From an uncultured Anaerofilum sp. (GTDB taxonomy: Bacteria > Bacillota > Clostridia > Oscillospirales > Ruminococcaceae), in contig CALWZC010000035.1 in NCBI GenBank assembly GCA_944385935.1, positions 1 to 32,637 on the forward strand: a stretch of DNA of 32,637 nucleotides. The letters run 5' to 3'. A model generated the notes under the pieces. It had not been told where the DNA came from. It saw only the letters and a program-made list of their open reading frames with translations, and ran no database searches. Position 1 is the first letter of the stretch; the number at the start of each line of letters is the position of its first letter. This document shows, one piece after another, positions 24,320 to 31,666 of the stretch. The position numbers and the translations under genes are program-made.

Positions 24320-24348
24320 TTTACATCCCCATGAAAAGCTGTTAAAAT
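24320..24348 (+). promoter_or_regulatory. Possible second, upstream promoter for hemA
   Basis: TTTACA (24320-24325) and TAAAAT (24343-24348) are 17 bases apart on the plus strand. It is weaker than the consensus promoter 66 bases downstream and would give a longer leader that still contains the riboswitch. Confidence 0.4.
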
Positions 24349-24385
24349 GAGGTGTATCCTTAGTTTGGGGACAAAATTGCTCATA

Positions 24386-24414
24386 TTGACAAAGTTTTTC
24401 CCGATTGCTATAAT
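24386..24414 (+). promoter_or_regulatory. Consensus sigma-A promoter of the hemA operon
   Basis: TTGACA (24386-24391), a 17-base spacer and TATAAT (24409-24414) form a perfect consensus promoter. Transcription would start at about 24421, right at the beginning of the cobalamin riboswitch. Confidence 0.93.
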
Positions 24415-24420
24415 CAAGAC

Positions 24421-24612
24421 AAATTGATACCACTTGAGTGCTGCTGAATCCGTTTAGGCCCAGTAGAGAATAGGAAATCCGGTGAAAATCCGGAACGGTA
24501 CCGCCACTGTATATGTGTAGGCCTTACACGTGGTGAAAGCCAGTCATTGGGACATCCCGAGAAGGCTGTGTAAAGGCTGACGAGGCATAAGTCAGGAGAC
24601 CTGCTCAACGTG
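24421..24612 (+). promoter_or_regulatory. Cobalamin riboswitch upstream of hemA
   Basis: The core GGAAATCCGGTGAAAATCCG then GAACGGTACCGCCACTGT (24473-24511) and the exact B12 box AAGTCAGGAGACCTGC (24589-24604) identify a cobalamin riboswitch. It lies between a consensus promoter and two terminator hairpins, so high cobalamin should stop hemA-hemC-cobA/hemD transcription. Placing tetrapyrrole precursor genes under cobalamin control fits dedicating this branch to corrin supply. Confidence 0.96.
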
Positions 24613-24620
24613 ATTCTTTT

Positions 24621-24654
24621 GCCATCCGGCGTATATCGGAATGGCGGAGTTTTT
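24621..24654 (+). terminator. First terminator after the hemA riboswitch
   Basis: GCCATCCG (24621-24628) pairs with CGGAATGGC (24637-24645, one bulge), followed by GGAGTTTTTG. It is the likely expression platform of the riboswitch. Confidence 0.7.
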
Positions 24655-24668
24655 GTGCGCAAAAAACG

Positions 24669-24701
24669 GCTGCGGCAGTAATAGTTACTGCCGCAGCTTT
24701 T
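24669..24701 (+). terminator. Second, stronger terminator before hemA
   Basis: GCTGCGGCAGTAA (24669-24681) and TTACTGCCGCAGC (24685-24697) form a perfect 13-bp stem with a 3-base loop, followed by TTTTAC. It lies 52 bases before the hemA start. With no obvious antiterminator specific to it, it would restrict hemA expression even when the first terminator is bypassed. Confidence 0.75.
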
Positions 24702-24753
24702 ACATTCTAGGATACAAAATAACTTGTTTGCAAATCAGGAGCGTGAAGTACTT

Positions 24754-25953
24754 GTGAATATCATCATGTCAGGTTTGGAACATAGCCTTGCACCCATCGC
24801 TCTGCGGGAACATCTGTCCTTCACTAAACAGCAGACAGCTGAGATGGTGAGTAAAATCCAATCCTTTTCCCAGATTTCTGGCTGTGTGCTAATTTCAACC
24901 TGTAACCGTACGGAACTGTACCTATCCTGCTCAGAGGAGAAAAATCCTGGCGAGTTGTTGTGTCAGGTGTCAGGAACGGAATATGGCCTTTACAAAGATG
25001 CTTTTGTCACCCGTTGCGGAAAAGAGGCTGTAGAGCACCTGATGGAAGTGGCAGCAGGGTTACGTTCTCGCATTTTCGGGGAGGATCAAATCATTTCCCA
25101 AGTAAAAGGGGCCATTGCCATTGCCAGAGAAGCAGGCACTACAGATGCCATTTTAGAGACTCTCTTTCGTTTTGCCATTTCTGCCGGAAAGGAGATACGA
25201 GCAAAGGTACGCCTTACTTCAGTGCCAACCTCCGCTGCTAGCATGTCAGTGGCTTTATTAAAAGAAAAAATGGGGGAACTGAAAGGAAAAAAAGCCCTTG
25301 TCATCGGCAACGGGGAAATGGGAAGGCTTTCTGCCTCTCTGTTGCTACAGGCTGGGTGTCATGTTACGGTTACTTTGCGCACCTATCGTCATGGGGAAAC
25401 CGTTGTGCCGCCGGGCTGCGGTGTGGTGCCCTATGATGAACGGTTCCAGCATATGGAGGGCTGCGATATTTTGCTTTCCGCTACCACTAGCCCACATTAC
25501 ACAATGACAGTAGAACAACTAAAGGAACTCCCCTCTCTCCCGGCTGTGATGGTGGACCTAGCAATCCCCCGAGATATTCAGCCAGAGGTGGGGCAGCTTT
25601 CTGGTGTGTCCCTGTATAATATTGACGATTTGGGAAGTTATCTGGAAAACCGCACTGTTCCCCAAGAAGTGACAGACATTTTGCGGGCACAGATGGAAAA
25701 TTTTACCCGATGGCTTAACTATAAGGACTGTATGACCTCGGTGGAAAGTTTAAAACAGGCTATTGTCAACCGCCTTCTCACAGCAAAAGAACTGAACGAA
25801 GAACTGACCGAGGCGGAAATCATTGAGCTATCGGTGAACAAGACCGTAGACCTGCTGGTCACCGGGTTGGCGGAACGCATTACCTCTGAAAACTTGATGA
25901 AATGCGAGAGTAAAATCCGCCTACACACCACTGGATGCCCGGTGGTATCCTGA
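24754..25953 (+). CDS. hemA: Glutamyl-tRNA reductase (HemA), 399 aa
   Basis: HemA reduces glutamyl-tRNA to glutamate-1-semialdehyde, the first committed step of the C5 route to tetrapyrroles. Landmarks are MSGLEHSLAPIALREHLSFT (GlnH..ap...RE.l.f), CVLISTCNRTELYLSC (catalytic cysteine in STCNRTE), AAGLRSRIFGEDQIISQVKG (GL.S...GE.qIl.Qvk), FRFAISAGKEIRAKVRLTSV, and the NADPH domain ALVIGNGEMGRLSASLLLQA. The frame is open from a TTG at 24724, but the GTG at 24754 (VNIIMSGLEH) lies 12 bases after AGGAG and gives the family length of about 400. It is preceded by a cobalamin riboswitch and two terminators. Confidence 0.95.
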   Translation: MNIIMSGLEHSLAPIALREHLSFTKQQTAEMVSKIQSFSQISGCVLISTCNRTELYLSCSEEKNPGELLCQVSGTEYGLYKDAFVTRCGKEAVEHLMEVAAGLRSRIFGEDQIISQVKGAIAIAREAGTTDAILETLFRFAISAGKEIRAKVRLTSVPTSAASMSVALLKEKMGELKGKKALVIGNGEMGRLSASLLLQAGCHVTVTLRTYRHGETVVPPGCGVVPYDERFQHMEGCDILLSATTSPHYTMTVEQLKELPSLPAVMVDLAIPRDIQPEVGQLSGVSLYNIDDLGSYLENRTVPQEVTDILRAQMENFTRWLNYKDCMTSVESLKQAIVNRLLTAKELNEELTEAEIIELSVNKTVDLLVTGLAERITSENLMKCESKIRLHTTGCPVVS

Positions 25954-25968
25954 GAAAAAAGGTCGCAT

Positions 25969-26121
25969 ATGGATTACATAAGATATCAATTCCCCCTGTT
26001 TATCGCGCTCAAGGGAAAAAGGCTGTGATTATTGGCGCCAGAAGGGGCCACATTTCTTAATCGACCTTATCTAATGAGGCGACCTTCGTTGCCCTTCGGA
26101 AAATCTGCATTGTTATTGGAG
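25969..26121 (+). pseudogene. Precorrin-2 dehydrogenase (SirC / CysG N-terminal type) remnant
   Basis: An ATG at 25969 after AAAAGG opens MDYIRYQFPLFIALKGK, the typical start of precorrin-2 dehydrogenase (yqFPLFidLkgK). One frame on gives AVIIGARRGHIS and a stop, matching the VviGaG.vA Rossmann strand with the glycine motif spoiled. Another frame carries LLAPEGATFLNRPYL, which resembles the following V.APE...L...RPY. Only about 50 codons are left of a protein that is normally about 150-220 residues, so this is a deletion plus frameshift, not just one error. Its site between hemA and hemC is where this gene usually lies in Clostridia. The lost step is the NAD-dependent oxidation of precorrin-2 to sirohydrochlorin, the CbiK substrate. 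Confidence 0.65.
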
Positions 26122-26129
26122 GAGTTGGA

Positions 26130-27008
26130 ATGAAACAGATACGCATTGGAAGCCGGGAAAGCCGACTTGCTGTGATTCAATCAGAAATGGTTATAGAGGC
26201 TATCCACAACTGTGCTCCAGAAATGAACACCGAACTTATCACCATGAAAACTACCGGAGACAAAATTCTGGACAGGACGCTGGATAAAATCGGCGGCAAG
26301 GGGCTGTTTGTGAAAGAATTAGACGCAGCACTTTTGGATGGCCGAGTGGATATTACCGTACACAGCAGCAAGGACTTACCCATGGAGACTGACCCCAGAC
26401 TGCCTCTAGTGGCCTTTTCTAAACGGGCTGACCCTCGCGATGTGCTGGTACTCCCAGAGGGAAAGAACACCATTGATTTTTCAAAGCCCATCGGCTGCTC
26501 TTCCCTGCGCCGCCAGTTACAGCTGAAAAAGCTCTTTCCAGAGGCCACCGTTGCCCCCATCCGTGGAAATGTTCTGACCCGGCTTCGCAAACTGGATGAT
26601 GGGGAGTTTTCTGCGCTGGTTCTGGCCAGTGCAGGACTTATCCGCTTAGGGCTGGAACACCGCATCAGCCGATATTTCTCTATAGAAGAAATCCTTCCCG
26701 CCGCTGGGCAGGCCATTTTGGCAGTACAGGCCCGGGAGGGTGTGGACACTGCATGCCTGCAAACCTTTGCCGATAATGACGGCCGGGACTGCTTGCTGGC
26801 AGAGCGTGCCTTTGTCCGCACACTGGACGGTGGGTGTTCTTCCCCAGTAGCGGCATTTTCCATCATTGACGGGGACACCCTTATTTTAAAAGGAATGTAT
26901 GTAACGAGGGACCAAACCTGCTATTTTGAGACAATCTCCGGCCCACGAGAGCAAGGAGAAATATTAGGCACTGCACTTGCAAAGAAAATGAGGAGGAAAT
27001 ATCAATGA
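26130..27008 (+). CDS. hemC: Porphobilinogen deaminase (HemC), 292 aa
   Basis: HemC polymerises four porphobilinogens into the linear tetrapyrrole hydroxymethylbilane. Landmarks are RIGSRESRLAVIQSEMVIEA (iGsR.S.LA..Q), TTGDKILDRTLDKIGGKGLF and VKELDAALLDGRVDITVHSS (family TkGD......L...GgKGlF..ele.al......D.avHS.KD.P), and PIGCSSLRRQLQLKKLFPEA. The dipyrromethane-cofactor cysteine is in LDGGCSSPVAAFSI. Length is slightly short but normal for Firmicutes. The start has TTGGAGGAG upstream and its end forms an ATGA overlap with cobA-hemD. Confidence 0.96.
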   Translation: MKQIRIGSRESRLAVIQSEMVIEAIHNCAPEMNTELITMKTTGDKILDRTLDKIGGKGLFVKELDAALLDGRVDITVHSSKDLPMETDPRLPLVAFSKRADPRDVLVLPEGKNTIDFSKPIGCSSLRRQLQLKKLFPEATVAPIRGNVLTRLRKLDDGEFSALVLASAGLIRLGLEHRISRYFSIEEILPAAGQAILAVQAREGVDTACLQTFADNDGRDCLLAERAFVRTLDGGCSSPVAAFSIIDGDTLILKGMYVTRDQTCYFETISGPREQGEILGTALAKKMRRKYQ

Positions 27009-28495
27009 AAAAGGGACAGGTCATTTTGGTAGGAGCAGGCCCCGGTGACCCAGAGCTGCTGACCATCAAAGGTCATAAAGCCATTAAATCCGCAGAAGTG
27101 GTGGTTTATGATCGGCTGGTAGGCCAAGCAATTTTGGATTTAATTCCCGAAAATGCCGAGCGTATCAACGTGGGCAAGGAATCCTCTAATCATACTGTTC
27201 CCCAGGAGCAAATCAATCAGATTTTGCTAGAAAAGGCACTAGAAGGAAAACGGGTGGTTCGCCTGAAAGGTGGCGACCCCTTCCTGTTTGGACGGGGCGG
27301 CGAAGAACTGGAGTTGCTCAGCAAGCACGGCGTTTATTTTCAGGAAGTACCCGGTATTACCTCCGCCATTGCCGTGCCCGCCTATGCAGGCATCCCGGTA
27401 ACCCATCGGGACTGCTGCTCCTCTCTGCACATCATCACCGGTCATCAGCGGGCCGGAAAACCGTTAAGCATCAATTTTGAAGCACTAGTGCAGACCAAGG
27501 GCACATTGGTATTCCTCATGGGGGTCAGCGCACTGGGAGAAATCTGTAGTGGGCTTTTGGATGCTGGCATGGAACCTGATATGCCTGCCGCTGTGGTAGA
27601 AAAAGGTACTACGCCCCTTCAGCGACCCATTTTAGCTACCCTCTCCACACTGTCGGAAGCAGCCAAAGCGGAAAAAGTGAAGAGTCCGGCCATCATTATT
27701 GTAGGCAAGGTATGCGCCTACTCCAATCAGTTTGACTGGTTTGATTATCTTCCCTTAAAGGGCAAAACTGTGGTTGTCACCCGACCTAAAGAGCGGTCTG
27801 GTACCTTATCGGAGCGGCTGCGTGCGCTGGGTGCCAATGTAGTGGAGTTCCCCTGCATCGAGACTCGTCCCCTAATTCCCTGCCCAGAAATGGAAGAAGC
27901 TGTAAACAACATCGGGCACTATGAGTGGCTGACCTTTACCAGCCCCGCCGGGGTATCAGCCCTAATGGAACTGCTGGAACGCACCAACCGGGATGTACGG
28001 GCACTGGGAGGTATCAAGCTAGCGGCCATTGGCCCTGGCACAGACCGGGAGCTTCGAAAACATGGCCTACGCGCCGATTTGATTCCTGAAGTTTACGATG
28101 GTGCTCATTTAGGGCAGGCATTGTGCGAGGCAAAGCCTGTCGGCAAAGTACTCATTCTCCGTGCGCAGTGGGGCACCAAAACATTAACAGACGCACTGGA
28201 TAGGGGTACTATTTCCTATGACGATATCCGGTGCTATGAGACCCAGTACACTGCCCCCAATACCGAAGAAGTGCGAAAACTGCTAGTTCCAGGAACTATT
28301 GTCACCTTTACCAGTGCTTCAACCGTCACCGGTTTTGTTTCCGCACTGGGAGAAAATACGGACTTTTCCGCTATCACTGCCGCATGTATCGGCCAGCAGA
28401 CCGAAGCTGCGGCACACCAATACAATTTGCATACCATCACTGCCGAAAAAGCCACCATGGATGCACTGATTCAGAGAATCGTAGAAAAAGAATAA
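27005..28495 (+). CDS. cobA-hemD: Fused uroporphyrinogen-III C-methyltransferase / uroporphyrinogen-III synthase (CobA-HemD), 496 aa
   Basis: Residues about 1-245 are the SUMT domain that makes precorrin-2 by methylating C2 and C7: VILVGAGPGDPELLTIKGHK, VVVYDRLVGQAILDL, VVRLKGGDPFLFGRGGEELE (the RLKgGDPfiFGRG.EE signature), VPGITSAIAVPAYAGIPVTH and LVFLMGVSALGEI. Residues about 250-496 are uroporphyrinogen-III synthase, starting KTVVVTRPKERSGTLSERLR, with YEWLTFTSPAGVSALMELLE and a C-terminal IVTFTSASTVTGFVSAL. One chain thus cyclises hydroxymethylbilane and then methylates the product. The start overlaps hemC as ATGA. A hemB start follows 2 bases after its stop but is truncated. Confidence 0.96.
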   Translation: MKKGQVILVGAGPGDPELLTIKGHKAIKSAEVVVYDRLVGQAILDLIPENAERINVGKESSNHTVPQEQINQILLEKALEGKRVVRLKGGDPFLFGRGGEELELLSKHGVYFQEVPGITSAIAVPAYAGIPVTHRDCCSSLHIITGHQRAGKPLSINFEALVQTKGTLVFLMGVSALGEICSGLLDAGMEPDMPAAVVEKGTTPLQRPILATLSTLSEAAKAEKVKSPAIIIVGKVCAYSNQFDWFDYLPLKGKTVVVTRPKERSGTLSERLRALGANVVEFPCIETRPLIPCPEMEEAVNNIGHYEWLTFTSPAGVSALMELLERTNRDVRALGGIKLAAIGPGTDRELRKHGLRADLIPEVYDGAHLGQALCEAKPVGKVLILRAQWGTKTLTDALDRGTISYDDIRCYETQYTAPNTEEVRKLLVPGTIVTFTSASTVTGFVSALGENTDFSAITAACIGQQTEAAAHQYNLHTITAEKATMDALIQRIVEKE

Positions 28496-28497
28496 TC

Positions 28498-28662
28498 ATG
28501 GAACTTATTCAAAGACCCCGCCGCCTGAGGTGTCTATCTGTTTCCCGCTCAGCTTCAAGCCATGTTCCTCTAATGTCCACACAGATATTGATATTGAAAT
28601 ACCATCGTTGTTGCAAAATAGGTATTGGACACAGTATAAACACAAACTTGCTAACAGACTAG
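28498..28662 (+). pseudogene. hemB: hemB (porphobilinogen synthase) 5' stub
   Basis: Two bases after the cobA-hemD stop, an ATG opens MELIQRPRRLR, which matches the usual N-terminus of porphobilinogen synthase (RPRRLR followed by alternating r...lR.mvrEt). After the eleventh codon (about 28530) similarity stops abruptly and the rest of the frame (to 28662) is unrelated, ending at a stop. Nothing of the roughly 310 remaining residues is present, so the gene was cut by a deletion or insertion. Position after cobA-hemD is the normal place for hemB in Clostridial hem operons. The call rests on a short match plus synteny. Confidence 0.55.
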
Positions 28663-28737
28663 GTTTATTTGTATACCTAGTCAAAACCTCGGTTTAAACC
28701 GGAGGCTTGAACAGCCCTATAAGAGCACAATACAAAC
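28530..28737 (+). mobile_element. Candidate mobile-element end with two hairpins
   Basis: Where hemB similarity ends, a new open frame (about 28530-28697, ending RLGLFVYLVKTSV) runs into two adjacent hairpins: GACTAGGT/ACCTAGTC (28657-28682, 10-base loop) and the palindrome CCTCGGTTTAAACCGGAGG (28687-28705, one bulge). The frame's stop codon lies inside the palindrome. Subterminal hairpins of this kind are typical of IS200/IS605-family ends, and the frame could be the 3' end of an element gene, but I cannot identify the protein. No transposase core is present. Confidence 0.3.
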
Positions 28738-28813
28738 AATACCCCAAAAGGGGCCCTGAACAGGTCTGCCAATGGCATTTCTTTTTCAGGCACCCTCTTA
28801 GGGGTATTATTTT
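28738..28813 (+). terminator. Large multi-stem hairpin, probable terminator or small structured RNA
   Basis: AATACCCC (28738-28745) pairs perfectly with GGGGTATT (28801-28808). Inside it GGG pairs with CCC and CCTGAA (28755-28760) with TTCAGG (28785-28790), and the tip holds GCCAATGGC. ATTTTAT follows. It could end the hem operon transcript or be a separate structured element. Confidence 0.5.
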
Positions 28814-29060
28814 ATACCTTTGTTTCTTTGTTGCTTATAAACAGATCTGTGTATTCTTTTATGTCTATCTGGTCTCTCAGCCGATATTCTTAATGTATTC
28901 TTCTTATTAGGCTTGTTTACAATAGGTAATATCTTTTACCAATCAGAAACTTTATTCGTTATTCTGCTGTTTTGGGGCAATAAAAAGCACCATATTTCTA
29001 TGATGTTTTTCTCTTACTCAAAAGTATTCTCTTTTATTTTACTTTCCTACAAATAGGAAG
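28814..29060. other. AT-rich intergenic region
   Basis: This stretch, together with the hairpins just upstream, separates the hem operon from the convergent 29061-29498 gene. I see no further coding frame or regulatory site. Confidence 0.5.
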
Positions 29061-29498
29061 CTACCTCTCTGACATATATTTCTGTATTTCATCAGTGGTC
29101 AATTTTCGCATTTGTGTATTTGCATATTCCTTGTATTCTGCAACAGCAAAAATAGGCTGCATTTCTTTACAGAATTTGCCTTTGTTCTTTTTCATGTACA
29201 GCTGTAAATCCTCGTCACTTGCGAAAATTTTATAGGAACATCTTCCGTTTTCGCTTTGTATTTTGTAAATATCACAAGATTTTTTCATACTGTAATCAGC
29301 AGTACGCAAATACATTTTTGCGATTTCTAATGATTTGAAAGGGAAATTCCACCATTGCAGTCCACGTTTAGGGTCATGCTCAATACAAATACATCTTCCG
29401 CAAGTTCCACAAATATATTGCGTATGATTTTGTAAACATTCTATCGGATTTAACAGCGGTGTTATTCTATTTTCATCAATATAACATTCAATACACAT
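29061..29498 (-). CDS. Cysteine-rich (zinc-ribbon-like) hypothetical protein, 145 aa
   Basis: I do not recognise a named family. The N-terminal third has cysteine pairs that look like a small zinc-binding unit: MCIECYIDENRI, then YICGTCGRCICIEHDPKRGL. The middle and C-terminal parts (WNFPFKSLEIAKMYLRTADY, then CSYKIFASDEDLQLYMKKNK) look like a compact soluble domain ending in a helical tail. The ATG at 29498 is chosen because AGGAG lies about 11 bases upstream; the frame is open to 29540 without a site. It is a single gene, transcribed toward the hem operon, AT-richer than the cob genes. It may bind nucleic acid or protein through the cysteines, but nothing in the neighbourhood fixes a role. 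Confidence 0.65.
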   Translation of the reverse strand: MCIECYIDENRITPLLNPIECLQNHTQYICGTCGRCICIEHDPKRGLQWWNFPFKSLEIAKMYLRTADYSMKKSCDIYKIQSENGRCSYKIFASDEDLQLYMKKNKGKFCKEMQPIFAVAEYKEYANTQMRKLTTDEIQKYMSER

Positions 29499-29809
29499 TC
29501 TTATTTCATCTCCTCTCAAATAGGAATTTTCTGTTTTCAATTAGATATAACTTTTTGTTGAATATTATAGCAGAAGTCCTCAAGTTTTTCAATTATGCTG
29601 ACAACTTCGACTATATTCACAACTTTATGACTTTTTAAGCACTTGCCCAAAAAGCAAAACTGCCATCAAATAGACAGCAGTTTTCTTTTGGCTGGCATTG
29701 ATATAAGGAAAATCTTTTTTTAAAAAAAGCAGCGGCATTCTTCGCAACTAAACGTTACAAAAATCATTGACCACTACAGACCATTCCATTTTAACTTTGA
29801 TTTCATCTG
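29499..29809. other. Intergenic region after the ABC transporter operon
   Basis: No gene is seen. It holds the terminator hairpin at 29656-29690 and, toward 29530-29570, the AT-rich upstream region of the cysteine-rich gene. Confidence 0.5.
29656..29690 (-). terminator. Terminator of the ABC transporter operon
   Basis: AAAACTGC (29656-29663) pairs with GCAGTTTT (29677-29684) across a 13-base loop. Read on the minus strand the stem is followed by GCTTTTTGGG, on the plus strand by CTTTTG, so it can work in either direction. It lies about 120 bases after the ATPase stop. Confidence 0.6.
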
Positions 29810-30826
29810 TTACTTGCCCGGATCGTTCAGTCGTTTTCCAGTCTCCTTATGGAATCGGTGGACATGAGCAGCAGAAACCGTCAACCAACCGTGGCTGTGG
29901 GGTTCTAGAATGCACGATTGGTCCAATACCATGGCAAAATCTCCAATACGTTCTGCCTGACCAAAAACAAAGGTTTCCCGACCTGTTCGTTCTACTGTAT
30001 GGACTTCAGCTGCCAGACCACTGGGTTCCTGTGTCCAGCGCAAATGCTCCGGTCGAACCCCCAGTACTATCCCATCTTGTTCCCACAGATTCATGGGTGG
30101 CGAGCCAATGAACTGGGCTACAAACTGATTGGCTGAACGATCGTATACCATTTGCGGTGCATCTGCCTGCTGTAAAACGCCCTGGTGGAAAATAGCGATC
30201 CGATCCCCCATGGTCATAGCTTCGGTCTGGTCATGGGTCACATAGATGGTGGTGGTACCAAGCTGCCGCTGTAAGGTTGTGATCTCCCTCCGCATCTGCA
30301 CTCAAAGCTTTGCGTCCAGATTGGACAAGGGTTCATCCATTAGAAATAGCCGTGGGGAACGAACCATGGCCCGTCCCAATGCCACTCGCTGTCGCTAACC
30401 TCCAGAGAGCGCACCAGGACGGCGCTGCAAAAACTCTGTGATCTCCAGACTTTCTGCGATTTCCTCCACTCGCTGCCAGATTGCTTCCTTAGGCCAGCGG
30501 CGCATTTTCAGAGGAAACGCCAGATTATGCCAAACATCCATAGTGGGATACAAAGCATAATTTTGGAATACCATAGCCATGTCTCTTTTTTTAGGTGCGA
30601 CACCATTGAGGGGCTGGTCATCCAAATAAATCATCCCCTCATCCACCCGCTCCAGTCCTGCGATCATGCGCAGTGTGGTTGATTTTCCGCAGCCGGATGG
30701 TCCGACAAATACCAAAAATTCTCCGGGATTCACCTGTAGATCCACACCTTGCACAGCATGGACGCCGCCTGGATACCATTTGTTTACCTGCTCCAGCCGC
30801 AAGGCTGCTGGTCGTTGTTCTTTCAT
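29810..30826 (-). pseudogene. Sugar ABC transporter ATPase (MsmK/UgpC type), two nonsense codons
   Basis: The intact gene would energise uptake of a sugar, oligosaccharide or glycerol-3-phosphate. The first part (30395-30826) has Walker A FVGPSGCGKSTTLRMIAGLE, the Q-loop MAMVFQNYALYPTMDVWHNL and ends at LSGG, where TAG (30395-30397) replaces the CAG of [14 protein letters not shown]. The frame continues unbroken with [20 protein letters not shown] (Walker B, then [10 protein letters not shown]) to TGA (30302-30304), where CGA (Arg) is expected, and then QMRREITTLQRQLGTTTIYV, THDQTEAMTMGDR (switch histidine) and the C-terminal regulatory domain (VLGVRPEHL) to 29810. Both stops are single C-to-T changes. 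The start at 30826 follows GAGGTG. If the stops are real the protein cannot function. Confidence 0.85.
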
Positions 30827-30836
30827 AACATACACC

Positions 30837-31666
30837 TCAATCCTTCAGTCCCGAGGCAGCAATGCCCGCCTCCAAGTAATTTTGCCCGAATAAGAAAATC
30901 AGCAGCGCTGGTAGCAGCATCATAACCGAAGCTACCAATGAAACGGCAGTATTTTCTGGTGTTACCGTCGGCAGATACAGAGAGATGGGCCACAGCATTT
31001 TGTTTTTAAGAAATGTCAATGGCTGCTCCAGCGCATTCCAGTATTCCAGAAAACCTAGAACTACTGCCGACAAAATCCCCGGCGCACCCAACGGCAGCCC
31101 CAAATACCAGAATATCTGTAAAGGCCCAGCGCCGCCGCTTCCGTGATGGTGGTGGGAATGGCTGTGAAAAAGCGGATCATCAGGAACACCGGAAACGTGG
31201 ATACAGCTCCCGGCAGAATGATCGCCCATACAGTATTCATCAGCCCCAGCCGATCCAGCACAAAATAGCTGGAAACCATGGTCACCTGGAAGGGCAGTAG
31301 CATCAGGATGATATACAAGGCGTACAGCGTCCGTTTCCATGGAAAGGAGAAACGGGCAAAGGCCCCGGCGGCGGGTGCGCCGATTAAGATTTGGCCCAAT
31401 ACAATGGGAAAAACCTGGCCACAGGCATTCCAGAACATCACAAAAAATTCCGGAGTATCCAGCAGCAGTTCCACATAGGCCCGTAGCGTTGGAGCCTCGG
31501 CTATCAGCGGCCAATGGGCATAACCTGTGCCATTTCCTAGCACCGGTGCCAAGTTGTTAGCAGTTTTTGCCGTGCTCTGAAAGGATGCAGACAGCAACAT
31601 CCATAAGGGCATCCAGACAAAAAATGCAAAGAGACACAACAGCATTAGAACCAGCCATTTTTTCAA
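30837..31666 (-). pseudogene. Sugar ABC transporter permease (MalG/UgpE type), frameshifted
   Basis: This is the second membrane subunit. It probably starts with the TTG at 31666 (LKKWLVLMLLCLFAFFVWMP), overlapping the malF-type stop, after GGGAGG. Hydrophobic helices and PLWMLLSASFQSTAK, typical of MalG-type openings, follow. The ATPase-contact loop begins TTITEAAALG and then breaks: the other frame resumes GAGPLQIFWYLGLPLGAPGI (normally EAA..DGAG......i.lPl..P) and runs to the normal end (YLEAGIAASGLKD) at 30837. The break lies at about 31121-31135, and the pieces are otherwise complete. The shift is small, so it is recent or a sequencing error. Confidence 0.83.

Noticed and set aside
24414-24662. 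Minus-strand 82-codon open frame over the hemA riboswitch
   Set aside because: It is the complement of conserved riboswitch RNA and has no ribosome site.
30302-30397. Programmed stop readthrough in the ABC ATPase
   Set aside because: Two different stop codons plus a frameshift in the neighbouring permease fit simple gene decay better.
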